NCBI GenBank assembly: GCA_018644665.1 | Contig: JABGQA010000114.1 | Location: 80,708-144,707 of the forward strand | Direction of reading: 5' to 3' | DNA from: Candidatus Poribacteria bacterium | GTDB lineage: Bacteria; Poribacteria; WGA-4E; GCA-2687025 | DNA: 64,000 nucleotides | In this document: one piece after another, positions 14,888 to 24,730 of the stretch | How the letters are laid out: each line of letters opens with the position of its first letter | How positions within the stretch are numbered: position 1 is the stretch's first letter | The notes under the pieces: generated by a model | Databases searched by the model: none | The model's input: only the letters and a program-made list of their open reading frames with translations | Told to the model about the DNA's origin: nothing | Position numbers and translations under genes: made by a program

Positions 14888-17800
14888 TTACTTGCGCACG
14901 ATCATGCGGCGCATCTCCCGGTGGGCGCCCGCGCGTAGTTCGTAGATGTACGCGCCACTCGACACCTGTTCTCCGATGTCGTTCCGGCCGTCCCAGTATG
15001 CGGCCGTGCTTCTGCCTCGATATACGCCGGAGGGCAGCCGCCCGAGGTCGAGACGGCGGACCAGCATGCCCCGAGCGTCGTAGACAGTGACCGTGACCTC
15101 GGCGGCCTCCGAGAGGTCGAAGGGTATCCAGGTTTCCGGGTTGAAGGGGTTCGGGAAGTTCGCCAACAGCGCCGTCGTCTCGACCTGCGCTGCTACGATC
15201 GGCATGGTGAAGCTGAAGCCCCACGGCCCGGCGTCGTCCGCGACCACGCTTAGGACGACCGTCACGTCGTGCGGCGTCGCATCCGGCGAGATGTCGAGGA
15301 CCAGCCCGTTGTTGTTGCGCGCTTCGCCGACGGGCCACGAGTCGTGCGTGACGAAGCCGGAGACGATGTCGACGTCTGGGTCCAGGACCACGAGACTCGC
15401 CTGGACAATCTGCCCGGGGCCCGCCCCGACGTTCCTGAGTCTGACGCGGGGGAAGACACGCTCGCCGGGGTTCACGTCACCGTCGCCGTTGCCGGCCGGG
15501 GTAGGTTCCCACACCCATGCGTTTCGGAGCTCGAAGTCCGGGGGAAGCGCGACGATCGAGAAGTCCCACGTGTGCGAGACGGGCTCCATCCCGTCGGCGG
15601 CCATCGTCACCACGACGGGCACACTGTGTGAACGCGCATCCGGCGCTACCTCGGCCGGGAATACGAACGTCCGGTTGTGTTCGGAGCCTCGTGGCCACTC
15701 CGCGACCGGATCGACCCCGCCCGTCACCGTGACGTCAGGGTCGTCGACCGTGATCGTCGTCTGCACGTTGTCCAACTGCATCAGGCTGTCGTTCGCCACT
15801 ACGATACGGAGTTCTACCGTCTCGCCTGGGTTCGTCTGACCGTTCGCGTTGCCGCCCGGAGCGGGATCGGCGGACGCCGCTGAGCGGACACGGATTCCGA
15901 AGTCCGCTCCGAGCTGCATCGGAACGTCGAACCGCCACGGCCCGCCGCTGTCCGCGGTAACGATGAGCGCGATAGCCGTGTCGTGGGGGATCGCGTCTGC
16001 GGCCGTACGCATGCGTAGGAACTTGATCTCCCACACTACGCCCGGATTCAGCGTGCCACGACTCGCGTCCGCGCGCGTGATCGTGATGTCATCGTCGGTG
16101 GCAATCAGAGTCGCTCTGAGACCGGTAGCCGGCTGCGAACCGGTGTGCCGCAACCGGAATTGCGGCCACACGCCCTCGCCGGGCTCGACGATTCCGTTGT
16201 AGTTTCCGCGATCGAGAAGCGCCGCGCGCTGTACGGCTATGTGCACGGGTGGGGTCGTGATCGCGAAGGTGTAGGCGAACACCCGGGAGACGCCACCGTC
16301 GGCCTCGACCTTGACGATGAACTCCACGTCGTGCGACTCGGAAAGAGGATCGATCTCTACCACGAAGCCGTCGTTGTTGCGCGCCTCCCCGGCCGGCCAC
16401 GACGCGTGGGTGACCTCGCCTGCGACAACCGTGGCATGGCGGTCGTGGGTCAGGAGACGGACGATCACGTTGCGTCCCTCATCGACGCCGATGTTTCGCA
16501 AGCGGAACCGGGGGAAGACTCGTTCGCCGGCCTCCATCTCGCCATCTCCATCCCCTCCGGGCGCGGGATCGAAGATCCACGCGTTCCGCTGCGCGAATTC
16601 AACCGGCCGGTAGGCGATCGGGAACACGAACGGGAAGTCCCAAGGGCCTCCGTTGTCCGCCGACACGCGTAGGGTTGCCGTCACGTCATGCGGCGTGGAG
16701 CCATGCGCGATGCGAATGGCGAACCCGCTGTGCGTAAACGCGGCTCCCGGCTCCCAACGCGCGCGGCTCATTGCTCCACGTATAACGGTGACCGACGGGT
16801 CGTCGAACTCCAGAGCTACGAGGACGTTAAGCGCCGTGCTCGGACCACTGTTCAGCAAGCGCACGACCGGCAGGACGCGTTCGCCCGGGTTGGCGTTTCC
16901 GTCGCGGTTCCCGCCCGGCTCAGGGTCGAACAGCCACGAGCGACGGTGCACGATATCAATGCGCGGCGCTGCGATGGCGAACGGGACGCTGAACTGCCAT
17001 GTCCCGCCGTCCGCCGCTGTGACACTCGCGACGAACATCGCATCGTGGGCCGTCGCGTCCGGCGCGATGTCGAGTACGAATCCGTTGTTGTTCCGCGCGG
17101 CCCCGGCGGGCCAGGTCGCGTGTGTTACCTGTCCTTGCATGACGACGACATCTGGATCAGACGTGGATAGCGTGACCGCGACATCCCGGGCATCGCCGGT
17201 ACCGACGTTCCGCAGACGAAGACGTGGGAGCACCCTCTCACCGGGCGTGGCGAGGCCGTCCCTGTTGCCGCCCGGCGCGGGATCGAACAGCCAGGAACTC
17301 CGGAACTCGAACTCCGGGTCTCGTCCGACGATGGGGATCAGCGTGCTGAACTGCCACGGCTCGACGCCGTCCACGGTGACGGTGATGAACATCGACGCGC
17401 TGTGCGATAGGGCGGACCCCGCGATGTCCACCAGGAACACCGTGTCGCGTTCTGCGCGAGCAGGCCAACTCGTGTGGATCGCCTCCGCCACCACGGGTGA
17501 GACATCGGGGTCGAGAGTCTGTAGACCGACGCGGACGCCAACGCCGTCTATTGCCCCATCGTTGCGCAAGCGCACGCCAAGGCGCACGCGCTCGCCGGGT
17601 TCTGCGGCCCCGTCGCCATCGCCGTCGGGTACGGGGTCTTCGATCCGGTCGTCGACTCTGATGAAGTGCACCGGAGCGGCGGCGATAGGGAAGGTCAGGA
17701 TGAAGCGCCACGGGCCGCCGTTGTCGGCAGCGAATGTGGCGGTGGCTGTAACCAAGTGAGGGGCCGCCGTCGGTGCGACCGTGACGCGCCAGGCCACGCT

Positions 17801-18160
17801 GGTCGTTACGCCGGCCTGCCATCGAGGGGAAACGAGCACGGACTCGGGGAGATCGATGTCCGGGTCGTCGGTGCCCAATGTCATCGTCAGGTTCCGGGCG
17901 TCGTCGGCGCCCGCGTTCTGCATCCGTAGGCGCACATGGACCCTTTCCCCCGGGCTCGCCACGCCGTCGCCGTTCGCGCCTTGGTCCTCAACCCATGCGC
18001 TCCTCGCGACGAACTCAGGCGCAGCGACCGCAAGGCCCGCGACGCCACCGACGCGTGCGTCGAGTCGGGAGATGCTCGCGGCGTTGGCCGCCCCCGCGAC
18101 CACCACGAGCGCCGCCAGAACCCATGCCGAAGCCGACCGATGCAAACACTGACCAAGCAC
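14888..18160 (-). CDS. Array protein A11: secreted 8-module Ig-like repeat protein
   Basis: 1090 residues, the promoter-distal member. A signal peptide (WVLAALVVVAGAANA, cleavage near residue 27) precedes eight modules and a C-terminal FlgD-Ig-like domain ending REMRRMIVRK. Module 6 (VHIAVQRAALLDRGNYNG) has a shortened loop without the PGG insert; module 7 keeps ADPAPGGNANGQTNPGE. The start is GTG with GGGAGG 7 nt upstream and lies 21 bp after the stop of A10. Module 1 is almost identical in DNA to that of A5, and the module 2/3 junction to that of A10, so this copy is a patchwork. There is no enzymatic motif, and no Cys after the signal peptide. Confidence 0.88.
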   Translation of the reverse strand: MLGQCLHRSASAWVLAALVVVAGAANAASISRLDARVGGVAGLAVAAPEFVARSAWVEDQGANGDGVASPGERVHVRLRMQNAGADDARNLTMTLGTDDPDIDLPESVLVSPRWQAGVTTSVAWRVTVAPTAAPHLVTATATFAADNGGPWRFILTFPIAAAPVHFIRVDDRIEDPVPDGDGDGAAEPGERVRLGVRLRNDGAIDGVGVRVGLQTLDPDVSPVVAEAIHTSWPARAERDTVFLVDIAGSALSHSASMFITVTVDGVEPWQFSTLIPIVGRDPEFEFRSSWLFDPAPGGNRDGLATPGERVLPRLRLRNVGTGDARDVAVTLSTSDPDVVVMQGQVTHATWPAGAARNNNGFVLDIAPDATAHDAMFVASVTAADGGTWQFSVPFAIAAPRIDIVHRRSWLFDPEPGGNRDGNANPGERVLPVVRLLNSGPSTALNVLVALEFDDPSVTVIRGAMSRARWEPGAAFTHSGFAIRIAHGSTPHDVTATLRVSADNGGPWDFPFVFPIAYRPVEFAQRNAWIFDPAPGGDGDGEMEAGERVFPRFRLRNIGVDEGRNVIVRLLTHDRHATVVAGEVTHASWPAGEARNNDGFVVEIDPLSESHDVEFIVKVEADGGVSRVFAYTFAITTPPVHIAVQRAALLDRGNYNGIVEPGEGVWPQFRLRHTGSQPATGLRATLIATDDDITITRADASRGTLNPGVVWEIKFLRMRTAADAIPHDTAIALIVTADSGGPWRFDVPMQLGADFGIRVRSAASADPAPGGNANGQTNPGETVELRIVVANDSLMQLDNVQTTITVDDPDVTVTGGVDPVAEWPRGSEHNRTFVFPAEVAPDARSHSVPVVVTMAADGMEPVSHTWDFSIVALPPDFELRNAWVWEPTPAGNGDGDVNPGERVFPRVRLRNVGAGPGQIVQASLVVLDPDVDIVSGFVTHDSWPVGEARNNNGLVLDISPDATPHDVTVVLSVVADDAGPWGFSFTMPIVAAQVETTALLANFPNPFNPETWIPFDLSEAAEVTVTVYDARGMLVRRLDLGRLPSGVYRGRSTAAYWDGRNDIGEQVSSGAYIYELRAGAHREMRRMIVRK
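17303..17480 (-). repeat. Near-identical tract shared by A11 and A10 (copy in A11)
   Basis: 178 bp at the module 2/3 junction match 20558-20735 in A10 with only scattered mismatches and no gaps, well above the similarity of the flanking sequence. Both encode IAGSALSHSASMFITVTVDG. This is best explained by recent gene conversion. Confidence 0.7.
17712..18020 (-). repeat. Near-identical tract shared by A11 and A5 (copy in A11)
   Basis: 309 bp covering most of module 1 align without gaps to 38101-38409 in A5, about 20 kb away. I count 14 mismatches by eye. Sequence on both sides is much more divergent. Confidence 0.75.
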
Positions 18161-18181
18161 GCCTCAGCCTCCCTCGTCGCG

Positions 18182-21100
18182 TTACTTCCGAACGACCATC
18201 CGCCGCATCTCGCGATGCGCGCCCGCGCGCAACTCGTACAGATAGACGCCACTCGACGCCTGCTCCCCGACTTCGTTCCGGCCGTCCCAGTACGCCGCGT
18301 CGGCTCGGCCCCGGTATGTGCCCGGAGCCAGCCTTCCAAGGTCGAGACGCCGGACTGCTATGCCCCGCGCGGTGTACACGGTGACGGTCACGTCGGCCGC
18401 CTCCGACAGGTCGAAGGGAATCCACGTCTCGGGGTTGAAGGGATTCGGGTAGTTGGCCAGGAGGGCCGTCTCGGCGACCTGGTCCGCGACAATCGGGATG
18501 GTGAAGGCGAACCGCCAAAGCCTACCGCCGTCCGCCGTAACGATGAGCGCTGCCCGCACGTCGTGTGGCGTCGCGTTCTCCAATATGTCGAGCACGAAGC
18601 CGGTATTGTTGCGCGCTTCGCCCGCAGGCCATGTGTCGTGCGCTACGGAGCCCGACACTACGTCGACATCCGAGTCCGTGATGATGAGGTTTGCCCGCAC
18701 GTTGTCCACCGGGCCACCGACGTTCCTGAGACGGACGCGGGGCAGCACACGCTCGCCGGGGTTGACTTGACCGTTGCTGTCGCCGCCGGGGGTCGGATCC
18801 CACACCCAGATACTCCGCCGTTCGAAGTCCGTCTCCGGCACGGCTACGGTAAGGGGCCACGAGATCTCCATTGCGTCCGAGTAGTCCGCGGTCACCCGCA
18901 TCGCCATGGTGATCTCGTGCGGCGTCGCGTCCGCGGCAATCGAAATCCACCCGCTCACCTGCCGGGACTGATCCGTATACACAACCGGGATCGTGGAACT
19001 ATCCTGGACCACGGTCACGTCGGGGTCGGTCACCGTCAAGACGCTCTGGACGTTTCGGAGAGTCCGTTTACCCTCATTGCGCAGCCCCAGCACCACCTGC
19101 AAGGTGGCCCCGGGCGCTGCCGTGAAACTGCTTGGGGGGTAGGCCACGAGGCCGGAATCTCGCGACATCGGCATGGGGATCTCGAACTGCCAACTGCCGC
19201 CACCATCTGCGGTAACGAGGAGCACGGCCGTCAGCAGGCGCGGAATCGCGTGGCGCGATATCGTCAACGCGAGGTCGGTGATTTCATGCTCGTCGCCCGG
19301 GTTCCACGTGTCTATCGATATCGCCGACGAGGGCTTCGTGACTTCGGGATCGTTGATCTCCAACACTGCTCTGACGTTGGTTGCCGCCGCGTAGCCCATA
19401 TGGCGGAGACGCGCGCGTGGAGATACGCGCTCACCCGCATCTGCGATCCCATCGTGGTTGCCGTCATCGTCGAGCCACGTAGAGACCAGCCCAAATTGCA
19501 CCGGCGGCGCCTTGATAGGCATCTCGTAGACGAAAGACCAAGACTCCCCCCGTCCCGCCTGTACAAGCATCGTCAGTGTCGCGACGTGCGGAGTGGCCAG
19601 CGGGGCGATGTCGATGGACGGCCCGTAGTTGTTGCGGGCCTCTCCCGGCTGCCAAACGTCGTGCACGACGGCGCCGCTGATGACGGTGACGTCCGGATCG
19701 TCCGTGGTGAGGGACACGCGGACATTCCGCGCTTCCGCGACGCCGATGTGCCGTAGCCTCAGGCGTGGCAGCACGCGCTCGCCGGCCTCCGCCTGTCCGT
19801 CCCTGTCGCCTCCCGGAGCGGGATCGAACACCCAGGAACTGCGTTGGGCGAACTCCACGGTGCGGTGCACGAGCGGCAGGGCCACGGTGAACTGCCAAGG
19901 CCCGGCGTGGGCGGTAGTGACAGTCACGGTAAACATCGCTTCATGTGGTAGCGCATCGGAACTCACTTCGAGCTCGAATCCGGTGTTGTTTCTCCCGACG
20001 CCCGCCGGCCACCTCTCGTGGGTGACGCGGTCGGCCACTACCGTGATGTCCGGGTCATCCGTGGCCAGCGTCAGTAGGACGCCGAACGCGTCGTCGGACC
20101 CGACGTTCCGTAGTCGCACGCGGGCGAATGCGCGCTCGCCGGGACTCAGGTTGCCGTCGCGATTGCCTGTGGGCTGAGGATCGAACACCCAGGACGCTTC
20201 GTGCGAGAACGCGGCGTCCGGCGGCGCGATGGCGAATGTCACCGGGAATCGCCAGGGACCCCCGTCGGCCGCACTGACTGTGACTGTGGCGGCGATGTCG
20301 CGAGGCGTGGCATCCGATGAGATGTCCAGGACGAGACCTTCGTTGTTCCTGACGTCGCCAATCGGCCAAGCCTGATGCCCTGCCGAGCCGTTCACCACCG
20401 TTACGTCCGGGTCGTCCGAGGTCAGTTCTACGGAGACATCCGTCGCCGCCGCGGAGCCAACATTTCTGAGCCGTACGCGCGGCAGAACTCGTTCCCCGGG
20501 GACCGCGCGGCCGTCTCGATTCCCACCCGGCGCGGGGTCGAACAGCCAGAAGCTGCGGAACTCGAACTCGGGGTCGCGCCCGACGATGGGGAATAGCACG
20601 CTGAACTGCCACGGCTCGACGCCGTCGACGGTGACGGTGATGAACATCGACGCGCTGTGCGATAGGGCGGACCCCGCGATGTCCACCAGGAACACCGTGT
20701 CGCGTTCTGCGCCTGCAGGCCAACTCGTGTGGATCACCTCTGATGTCAGCGGAGCGATGTCCGGGTCGAGGGTAGTGAGCGTGACTCGCACATTCACGCC
20801 GTCGTCAGTACCGTCGTTGCGCAGGCGTAACCCAACGCGCACCCGCTCGCCCGGCTCCGCGACGTCGTCGCCATCGCCGTCAGGGGCCGGGTCGGCCATC
20901 CATCCGTCGAGCCTGACGAAGGCCAACGGGGACGCAACGATCGGGAAGGTCAGGCCGAATACCCACGGCCCGCCGTTGTCCGCGGTGACGGTGACTACCG
21001 CCGTCACATCGTGGGGGACGGCAGTCGCGGCGATCACAGCGTTGGAGCCGTAATCCCGCGTATCACCAACCGGCCAATGCGGCCTGTGGAAGTAGATAGA

Positions 21101-21412
21101 GCTGAGACCAACATCCGGGTCGTCCGTCGCGATCGTCATCCGCATGTTCACGGCGTCGGCAAATCCCACGTTCTGCATCGCGACATGCACGTAAACGCTC
21201 TCGCCCGGGTTCGCGACGCCGGCAGGACCTCCTTGTGAGTCGGCGACCCAAGCGCGCCTCCCCGCGAACTCCGGCCCCACGGCAGCGATGCCCGCGACAC
21301 CGGCGCCCGGCGGGCCCATCGGTTGAATGCTCGCCGCGTTGGCGACCCCCGCAAGCAACAGCGCCACTACGGCCCATGTCCACGCCAAGCGGTACAACCC
21401 CTGACCACGCAC
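18182..21412 (-). CDS. Array protein A10: secreted 8-module Ig-like repeat protein
   Basis: 1076 residues, the shortest member. The signal peptide (WAVVALLLAGVANA) is followed by IQPMGPPGAGVAGIAAVGPEF and eight modules. Module 1 has a reduced loop (SQGGPAGVANPGE). Module 7 (SGLVAYPPSSFTAAPGATLQ) has lost the acidic loop entirely, so here the degenerate module is seventh, while module 6 keeps DDGNHDGIADAGE. The C-terminal domain has NYPNPFNPETWIPFDLSEAA and ends MRRMVVRK. GTG start at 21412 with GGGAGG 7 nt upstream, 21 bp from A9. Expected to be exported and held at the surface or released; no catalytic domain is visible. Confidence 0.88.
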   Translation of the reverse strand: MRGQGLYRLAWTWAVVALLLAGVANAASIQPMGPPGAGVAGIAAVGPEFAGRRAWVADSQGGPAGVANPGESVYVHVAMQNVGFADAVNMRMTIATDDPDVGLSSIYFHRPHWPVGDTRDYGSNAVIAATAVPHDVTAVVTVTADNGGPWVFGLTFPIVASPLAFVRLDGWMADPAPDGDGDDVAEPGERVRVGLRLRNDGTDDGVNVRVTLTTLDPDIAPLTSEVIHTSWPAGAERDTVFLVDIAGSALSHSASMFITVTVDGVEPWQFSVLFPIVGRDPEFEFRSFWLFDPAPGGNRDGRAVPGERVLPRVRLRNVGSAAATDVSVELTSDDPDVTVVNGSAGHQAWPIGDVRNNEGLVLDISSDATPRDIAATVTVSAADGGPWRFPVTFAIAPPDAAFSHEASWVFDPQPTGNRDGNLSPGERAFARVRLRNVGSDDAFGVLLTLATDDPDITVVADRVTHERWPAGVGRNNTGFELEVSSDALPHEAMFTVTVTTAHAGPWQFTVALPLVHRTVEFAQRSSWVFDPAPGGDRDGQAEAGERVLPRLRLRHIGVAEARNVRVSLTTDDPDVTVISGAVVHDVWQPGEARNNYGPSIDIAPLATPHVATLTMLVQAGRGESWSFVYEMPIKAPPVQFGLVSTWLDDDGNHDGIADAGERVSPRARLRHMGYAAATNVRAVLEINDPEVTKPSSAISIDTWNPGDEHEITDLALTISRHAIPRLLTAVLLVTADGGGSWQFEIPMPMSRDSGLVAYPPSSFTAAPGATLQVVLGLRNEGKRTLRNVQSVLTVTDPDVTVVQDSSTIPVVYTDQSRQVSGWISIAADATPHEITMAMRVTADYSDAMEISWPLTVAVPETDFERRSIWVWDPTPGGDSNGQVNPGERVLPRVRLRNVGGPVDNVRANLIITDSDVDVVSGSVAHDTWPAGEARNNTGFVLDILENATPHDVRAALIVTADGGRLWRFAFTIPIVADQVAETALLANYPNPFNPETWIPFDLSEAADVTVTVYTARGIAVRRLDLGRLAPGTYRGRADAAYWDGRNEVGEQASSGVYLYELRAGAHREMRRMVVRK

Positions 21413-21433
21413 GTGTCAGCCTCCCTCACGCCG

Positions 21434-24400
21434 TTACTTCCGAACGACCATTCGCCGCATCTCGCGATGCGCGCCCGCGCGCAACTCGTACAGATAGACG
21501 CCACTCGACGCCTGCTCCCCGACTTCGTTCCGGCCGTTCCAGTACGCCGCGTCCGCTCGGCCCCGATATGGTCCCGGAGCCAGCCTCCCAAGGTCGAGAC
21601 GCCGGACTGCTGTGCCCCGCGCGTTGTACACGGTGACGGTCACGTCGGCCGCCTCCGAGAGGTCGAAGGAAATCCACGTCTCGGGGTTGAAGGGGTTTGG
21701 ATAGTTGGCGAGCAGCGCTGTCGCAGCGACCTGCGCTGCTACCACCGGAATGGTGAAGCTGAACGCCCACGGGCCGGCGTCGTCGGCGGTAACGCTCAGG
21801 ACAGCCTGGACATCGTGCGGCGTCGCGTCCGGCGATATGTCGACCACCAGACCGTTGTTGTTCCGGGCCTCGCCGACAGGCCACGAGGCATGCGTCACGA
21901 AGCCGGACGGGACCTCGACGTCAGCGTCCAAGATGACGAGGCTCGCGTGCACGTTCGTCCCCGCGCCCTGTCCGACGTTCCTGAGCCTAACGCGGGGAAA
22001 GACACGCTCCCCAGGATCCACGTCGCCGTCGGCATTCGCTCCCGGGGCGGGCTCCCACACCCACGCGGCCCGGAGCTCGAAGTCCGGAGGGAGCGCGATG
22101 ATGGGCAAGGTCCAGGTGTAGGCGAACGGGTCGGCTTCGTCCGCCGTCATCGTCAGCACGATATCGATGTCATGCGGCGAGGCATTCGGGCCCACTTCCG
22201 CGACGAATACGAAGTCGTGGTCGCTCTGCTGAGTCGAGCGCGGCCAGTCTGCGACAGTCTCCACGCCATGTGTCACGGTGATGTCCGGGTCGTCCACGGT
22301 GAGGGCCGTCCGCACGTTGTAAAGCTGCCGCGTGCCGAAGTTGCTCACGGTGACGTGGAATGCCACGGTTTCGCCGGGGTTGATGTCGCCATCGCCGTTG
22401 CCGTCCGGCGCGCCATCACGCATGCGCCACTGGCGGACCCGCATCCCTGATGCCGCGCTCATCGGCACGGGGACGTCGAATCGCCATGGCCCTCCGCCAT
22501 CCACCGCAATGATGATGGCGACGGCCGTGTCATGCGGCGTCGCCGTCGTATCGATCCGCATCTCCAGGGTCGTGATGTTCCAGTGTTCGCCGGGAGCGAG
22601 TGAGTCACGAGCGGCGCTGACGGTCGTGATGGCAATGTCGTCGTCGGTCGCCACGAGCGTCGCTACGAAGCCGGAGGCGGGCTCCGTGCCCACGTGGCGC
22701 AGGCGCAGCCGTGGCCGGACGGTCTGCCCAGGTCGGGCCTCCTCCAGGCGAGCCGTCCCGGAAGAGAGCCACGCGTCTTCCACCGCGAGTTGCACAGGCG
22801 GCGACGTGATCGGGAAGGTGTAGGGGAACGCCCAACTCACGCCGCCATCCGCCTGTACGTTGACGGTGAACGCCATGTCTTGCGGCTGTGCCAGGGCGCC
22901 GACCTCGATTACGAATCCGTTGTTGTTCCGCGCCTCGCCCGCAGGCCACGAGTCGTGGTGGACCTCGCCCGCGACAACGGCTACAGAGCCTTCCTGCCTC
23001 ATCAATCGGACGGTCACGTTCGTCGCGTCCGCGACACCGGCGTTCCGCAGCCGGATACGGGGGAAGACACGTTCGCCGGCCTCCGCCTGACCGTCCCCAT
23101 CTCCACCGGGAGCGGGATCGAAGAGCCACGCGTTCCGCTGCGCGAACTCAACCGGCCGGTAGGCGACCGAGAACACGAACGGAAACTCCCACGGGCCTCC
23201 GTTGTCCGCGGACACGCGCACGGTGGCTGTCACGTCGTGCGGCGCGGCGTCGGGCGCGATACGGATCGCGAACCCGTTGTGCGTAAAGGCCGCGCCTGGT
23301 TCCCAACGCGCGCGGCTCATCGCCCCACGTATAACGGTGACCGACGGATCGTCGAATTCCAGGGCTACGATGACGTTACGCGCGGCGCTAGGGCCGTTGT
23401 TCAGCAAGCGCAGGACCGGCCGGACGCGTTCCCCGGGGTTGGCGTTCCCGTCACGATTGCCGCCCGGCTCAGGATCGAACAGCCATGAACGTCGGTGCAC
23501 GATCTCGACACGTGGCGCGCCCACAGGGAAGGTCACGTCGAACTCCCACGAGCCCCCGTTGGCCACAACGACCCGGGCGACGAGTGTCGCGTCATGGGGC
23601 GTCGCGTCTGGCGCTACATCGATCACGAAGCCGTCGTTGTTCCGTGCCGCGCCGGCGGGCCATATGGCGTGCGCCACCTGCGCCTGAGTGATGCCGATGT
23701 CTGGGTCGGTGGTGGTTAGCGTGATCTCGACATCCTGGGCAGCCCCAGGGCCGCCGTTCCGTAGACGGACCCGCGGGCGCACCTGCTCACCGGGCGTCGC
23801 CAGGCCATCCCTGTTGCCGCGGGGCTCGGGATCGAACAGCCAGAAGGCCCTCAGCTCGAATTCCGGGTCCTGTGCGACGATCCGCACACGCATGCTGTAT
23901 TGCCACGGGTCGACGCCGTCTACGGTGATGGTGATGAACACCGGCGCGTGGTGCGATCGCGCCGTGGGCGAGATGTCCACGAGGAACACCGTGTCGCGTT
24001 CTTCTCCGGCAGACCAACCTGTGTGCGTCGCCTCGGCCGCCACGGGCGAGATGTCCGGGTCGAGGGTAGTGAGGGCAACGCGCACGCTCTCGCCGTCAGT
24101 CGCGCCCACGTTCCGGAAGCGCACGCCGACGCGCACACGCTCGCCGGGCTGTGCGATCCCGTCGCCGTCGCCGTCGGGGATGGGGTCCTCGAGCCAGTCA
24201 TCCGTCCTCGTGAACGCGATCGGTCCCCCTGAGATGGGGAAACTCACGGCAAACCGCCACGGCCCTCCGCTGTCCGCTCGCACGGTTAGCATCGCGGTCA
24301 CTTCGTGAGATGCCGCCATGGGGACGATGTAAAGCGTGTACCGGGTAACATGGGCCGCGCCCGCCGGCCATTCGGAACTCCGCCAGGACCTGACTGCGAT

Positions 24401-24709
24401 GCCCACATCCGCGTCGCCTACGTTGATCGTGGCGACCACGTTCGTGGCATCAGCGGGGCCCGCATTCCACAGCGCAACCGCGAGGACGATGGACTCACCC
24501 GGGTTCGCCACGCCGTCGCCGTTTCCGAGGGGATCGGCCACCAACGCGCTTCTCGCGACGAAGTCCGGTATCGCGGCCGCGGCGCCGGCCACGGCGCGAG
24601 CCCCTTCGTCGAGTCGGTAAATGCTCGCGGCGTTGACGGCCCCTGCGACCACCGTGAACGCCGCCACTGCCCATGTCCACGCCGATCGAGATGCACGCTG
24701 ACCACGCAT
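21434..24709 (-). CDS. Array protein A9: secreted 8-module Ig-like repeat protein
   Basis: 1091 residues. The signal peptide is WAVAAFTVVAGAVNA. Eight modules follow: module 2 has the position-specific DPIPDGDGDGIAQPGE loop, module 5 the FDPAPGGDGDGQAEAGE loop, and module 6 is degenerate (AWLSSGTARLEEARPGQ), lacking the Asp ladder. Module 4 closely resembles that of A11 and, less so, A7 (shared SVTVIRGAMSRARWEPGAAF). The C-terminal domain reads NYPNPFNPETWISFDLSEAA, with Ser replacing the usual Pro, and ends MRRMVVRK. ATG start with GGGAGG 7 nt upstream, 21 bp from A8. Structural role inferred; no enzyme motif. Confidence 0.88.
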   Translation of the reverse strand: MRGQRASRSAWTWAVAAFTVVAGAVNAASIYRLDEGARAVAGAAAAIPDFVARSALVADPLGNGDGVANPGESIVLAVALWNAGPADATNVVATINVGDADVGIAVRSWRSSEWPAGAAHVTRYTLYIVPMAASHEVTAMLTVRADSGGPWRFAVSFPISGGPIAFTRTDDWLEDPIPDGDGDGIAQPGERVRVGVRFRNVGATDGESVRVALTTLDPDISPVAAEATHTGWSAGEERDTVFLVDISPTARSHHAPVFITITVDGVDPWQYSMRVRIVAQDPEFELRAFWLFDPEPRGNRDGLATPGEQVRPRVRLRNGGPGAAQDVEITLTTTDPDIGITQAQVAHAIWPAGAARNNDGFVIDVAPDATPHDATLVARVVVANGGSWEFDVTFPVGAPRVEIVHRRSWLFDPEPGGNRDGNANPGERVRPVLRLLNNGPSAARNVIVALEFDDPSVTVIRGAMSRARWEPGAAFTHNGFAIRIAPDAAPHDVTATVRVSADNGGPWEFPFVFSVAYRPVEFAQRNAWLFDPAPGGDGDGQAEAGERVFPRIRLRNAGVADATNVTVRLMRQEGSVAVVAGEVHHDSWPAGEARNNNGFVIEVGALAQPQDMAFTVNVQADGGVSWAFPYTFPITSPPVQLAVEDAWLSSGTARLEEARPGQTVRPRLRLRHVGTEPASGFVATLVATDDDIAITTVSAARDSLAPGEHWNITTLEMRIDTTATPHDTAVAIIIAVDGGGPWRFDVPVPMSAASGMRVRQWRMRDGAPDGNGDGDINPGETVAFHVTVSNFGTRQLYNVRTALTVDDPDITVTHGVETVADWPRSTQQSDHDFVFVAEVGPNASPHDIDIVLTMTADEADPFAYTWTLPIIALPPDFELRAAWVWEPAPGANADGDVDPGERVFPRVRLRNVGQGAGTNVHASLVILDADVEVPSGFVTHASWPVGEARNNNGLVVDISPDATPHDVQAVLSVTADDAGPWAFSFTIPVVAAQVAATALLANYPNPFNPETWISFDLSEAADVTVTVYNARGTAVRRLDLGRLAPGPYRGRADAAYWNGRNEVGEQASSGVYLYELRAGAHREMRRMVVRK

Positions 24710-24730
24710 GTTCGGGCCTCCCTCGTGTCT

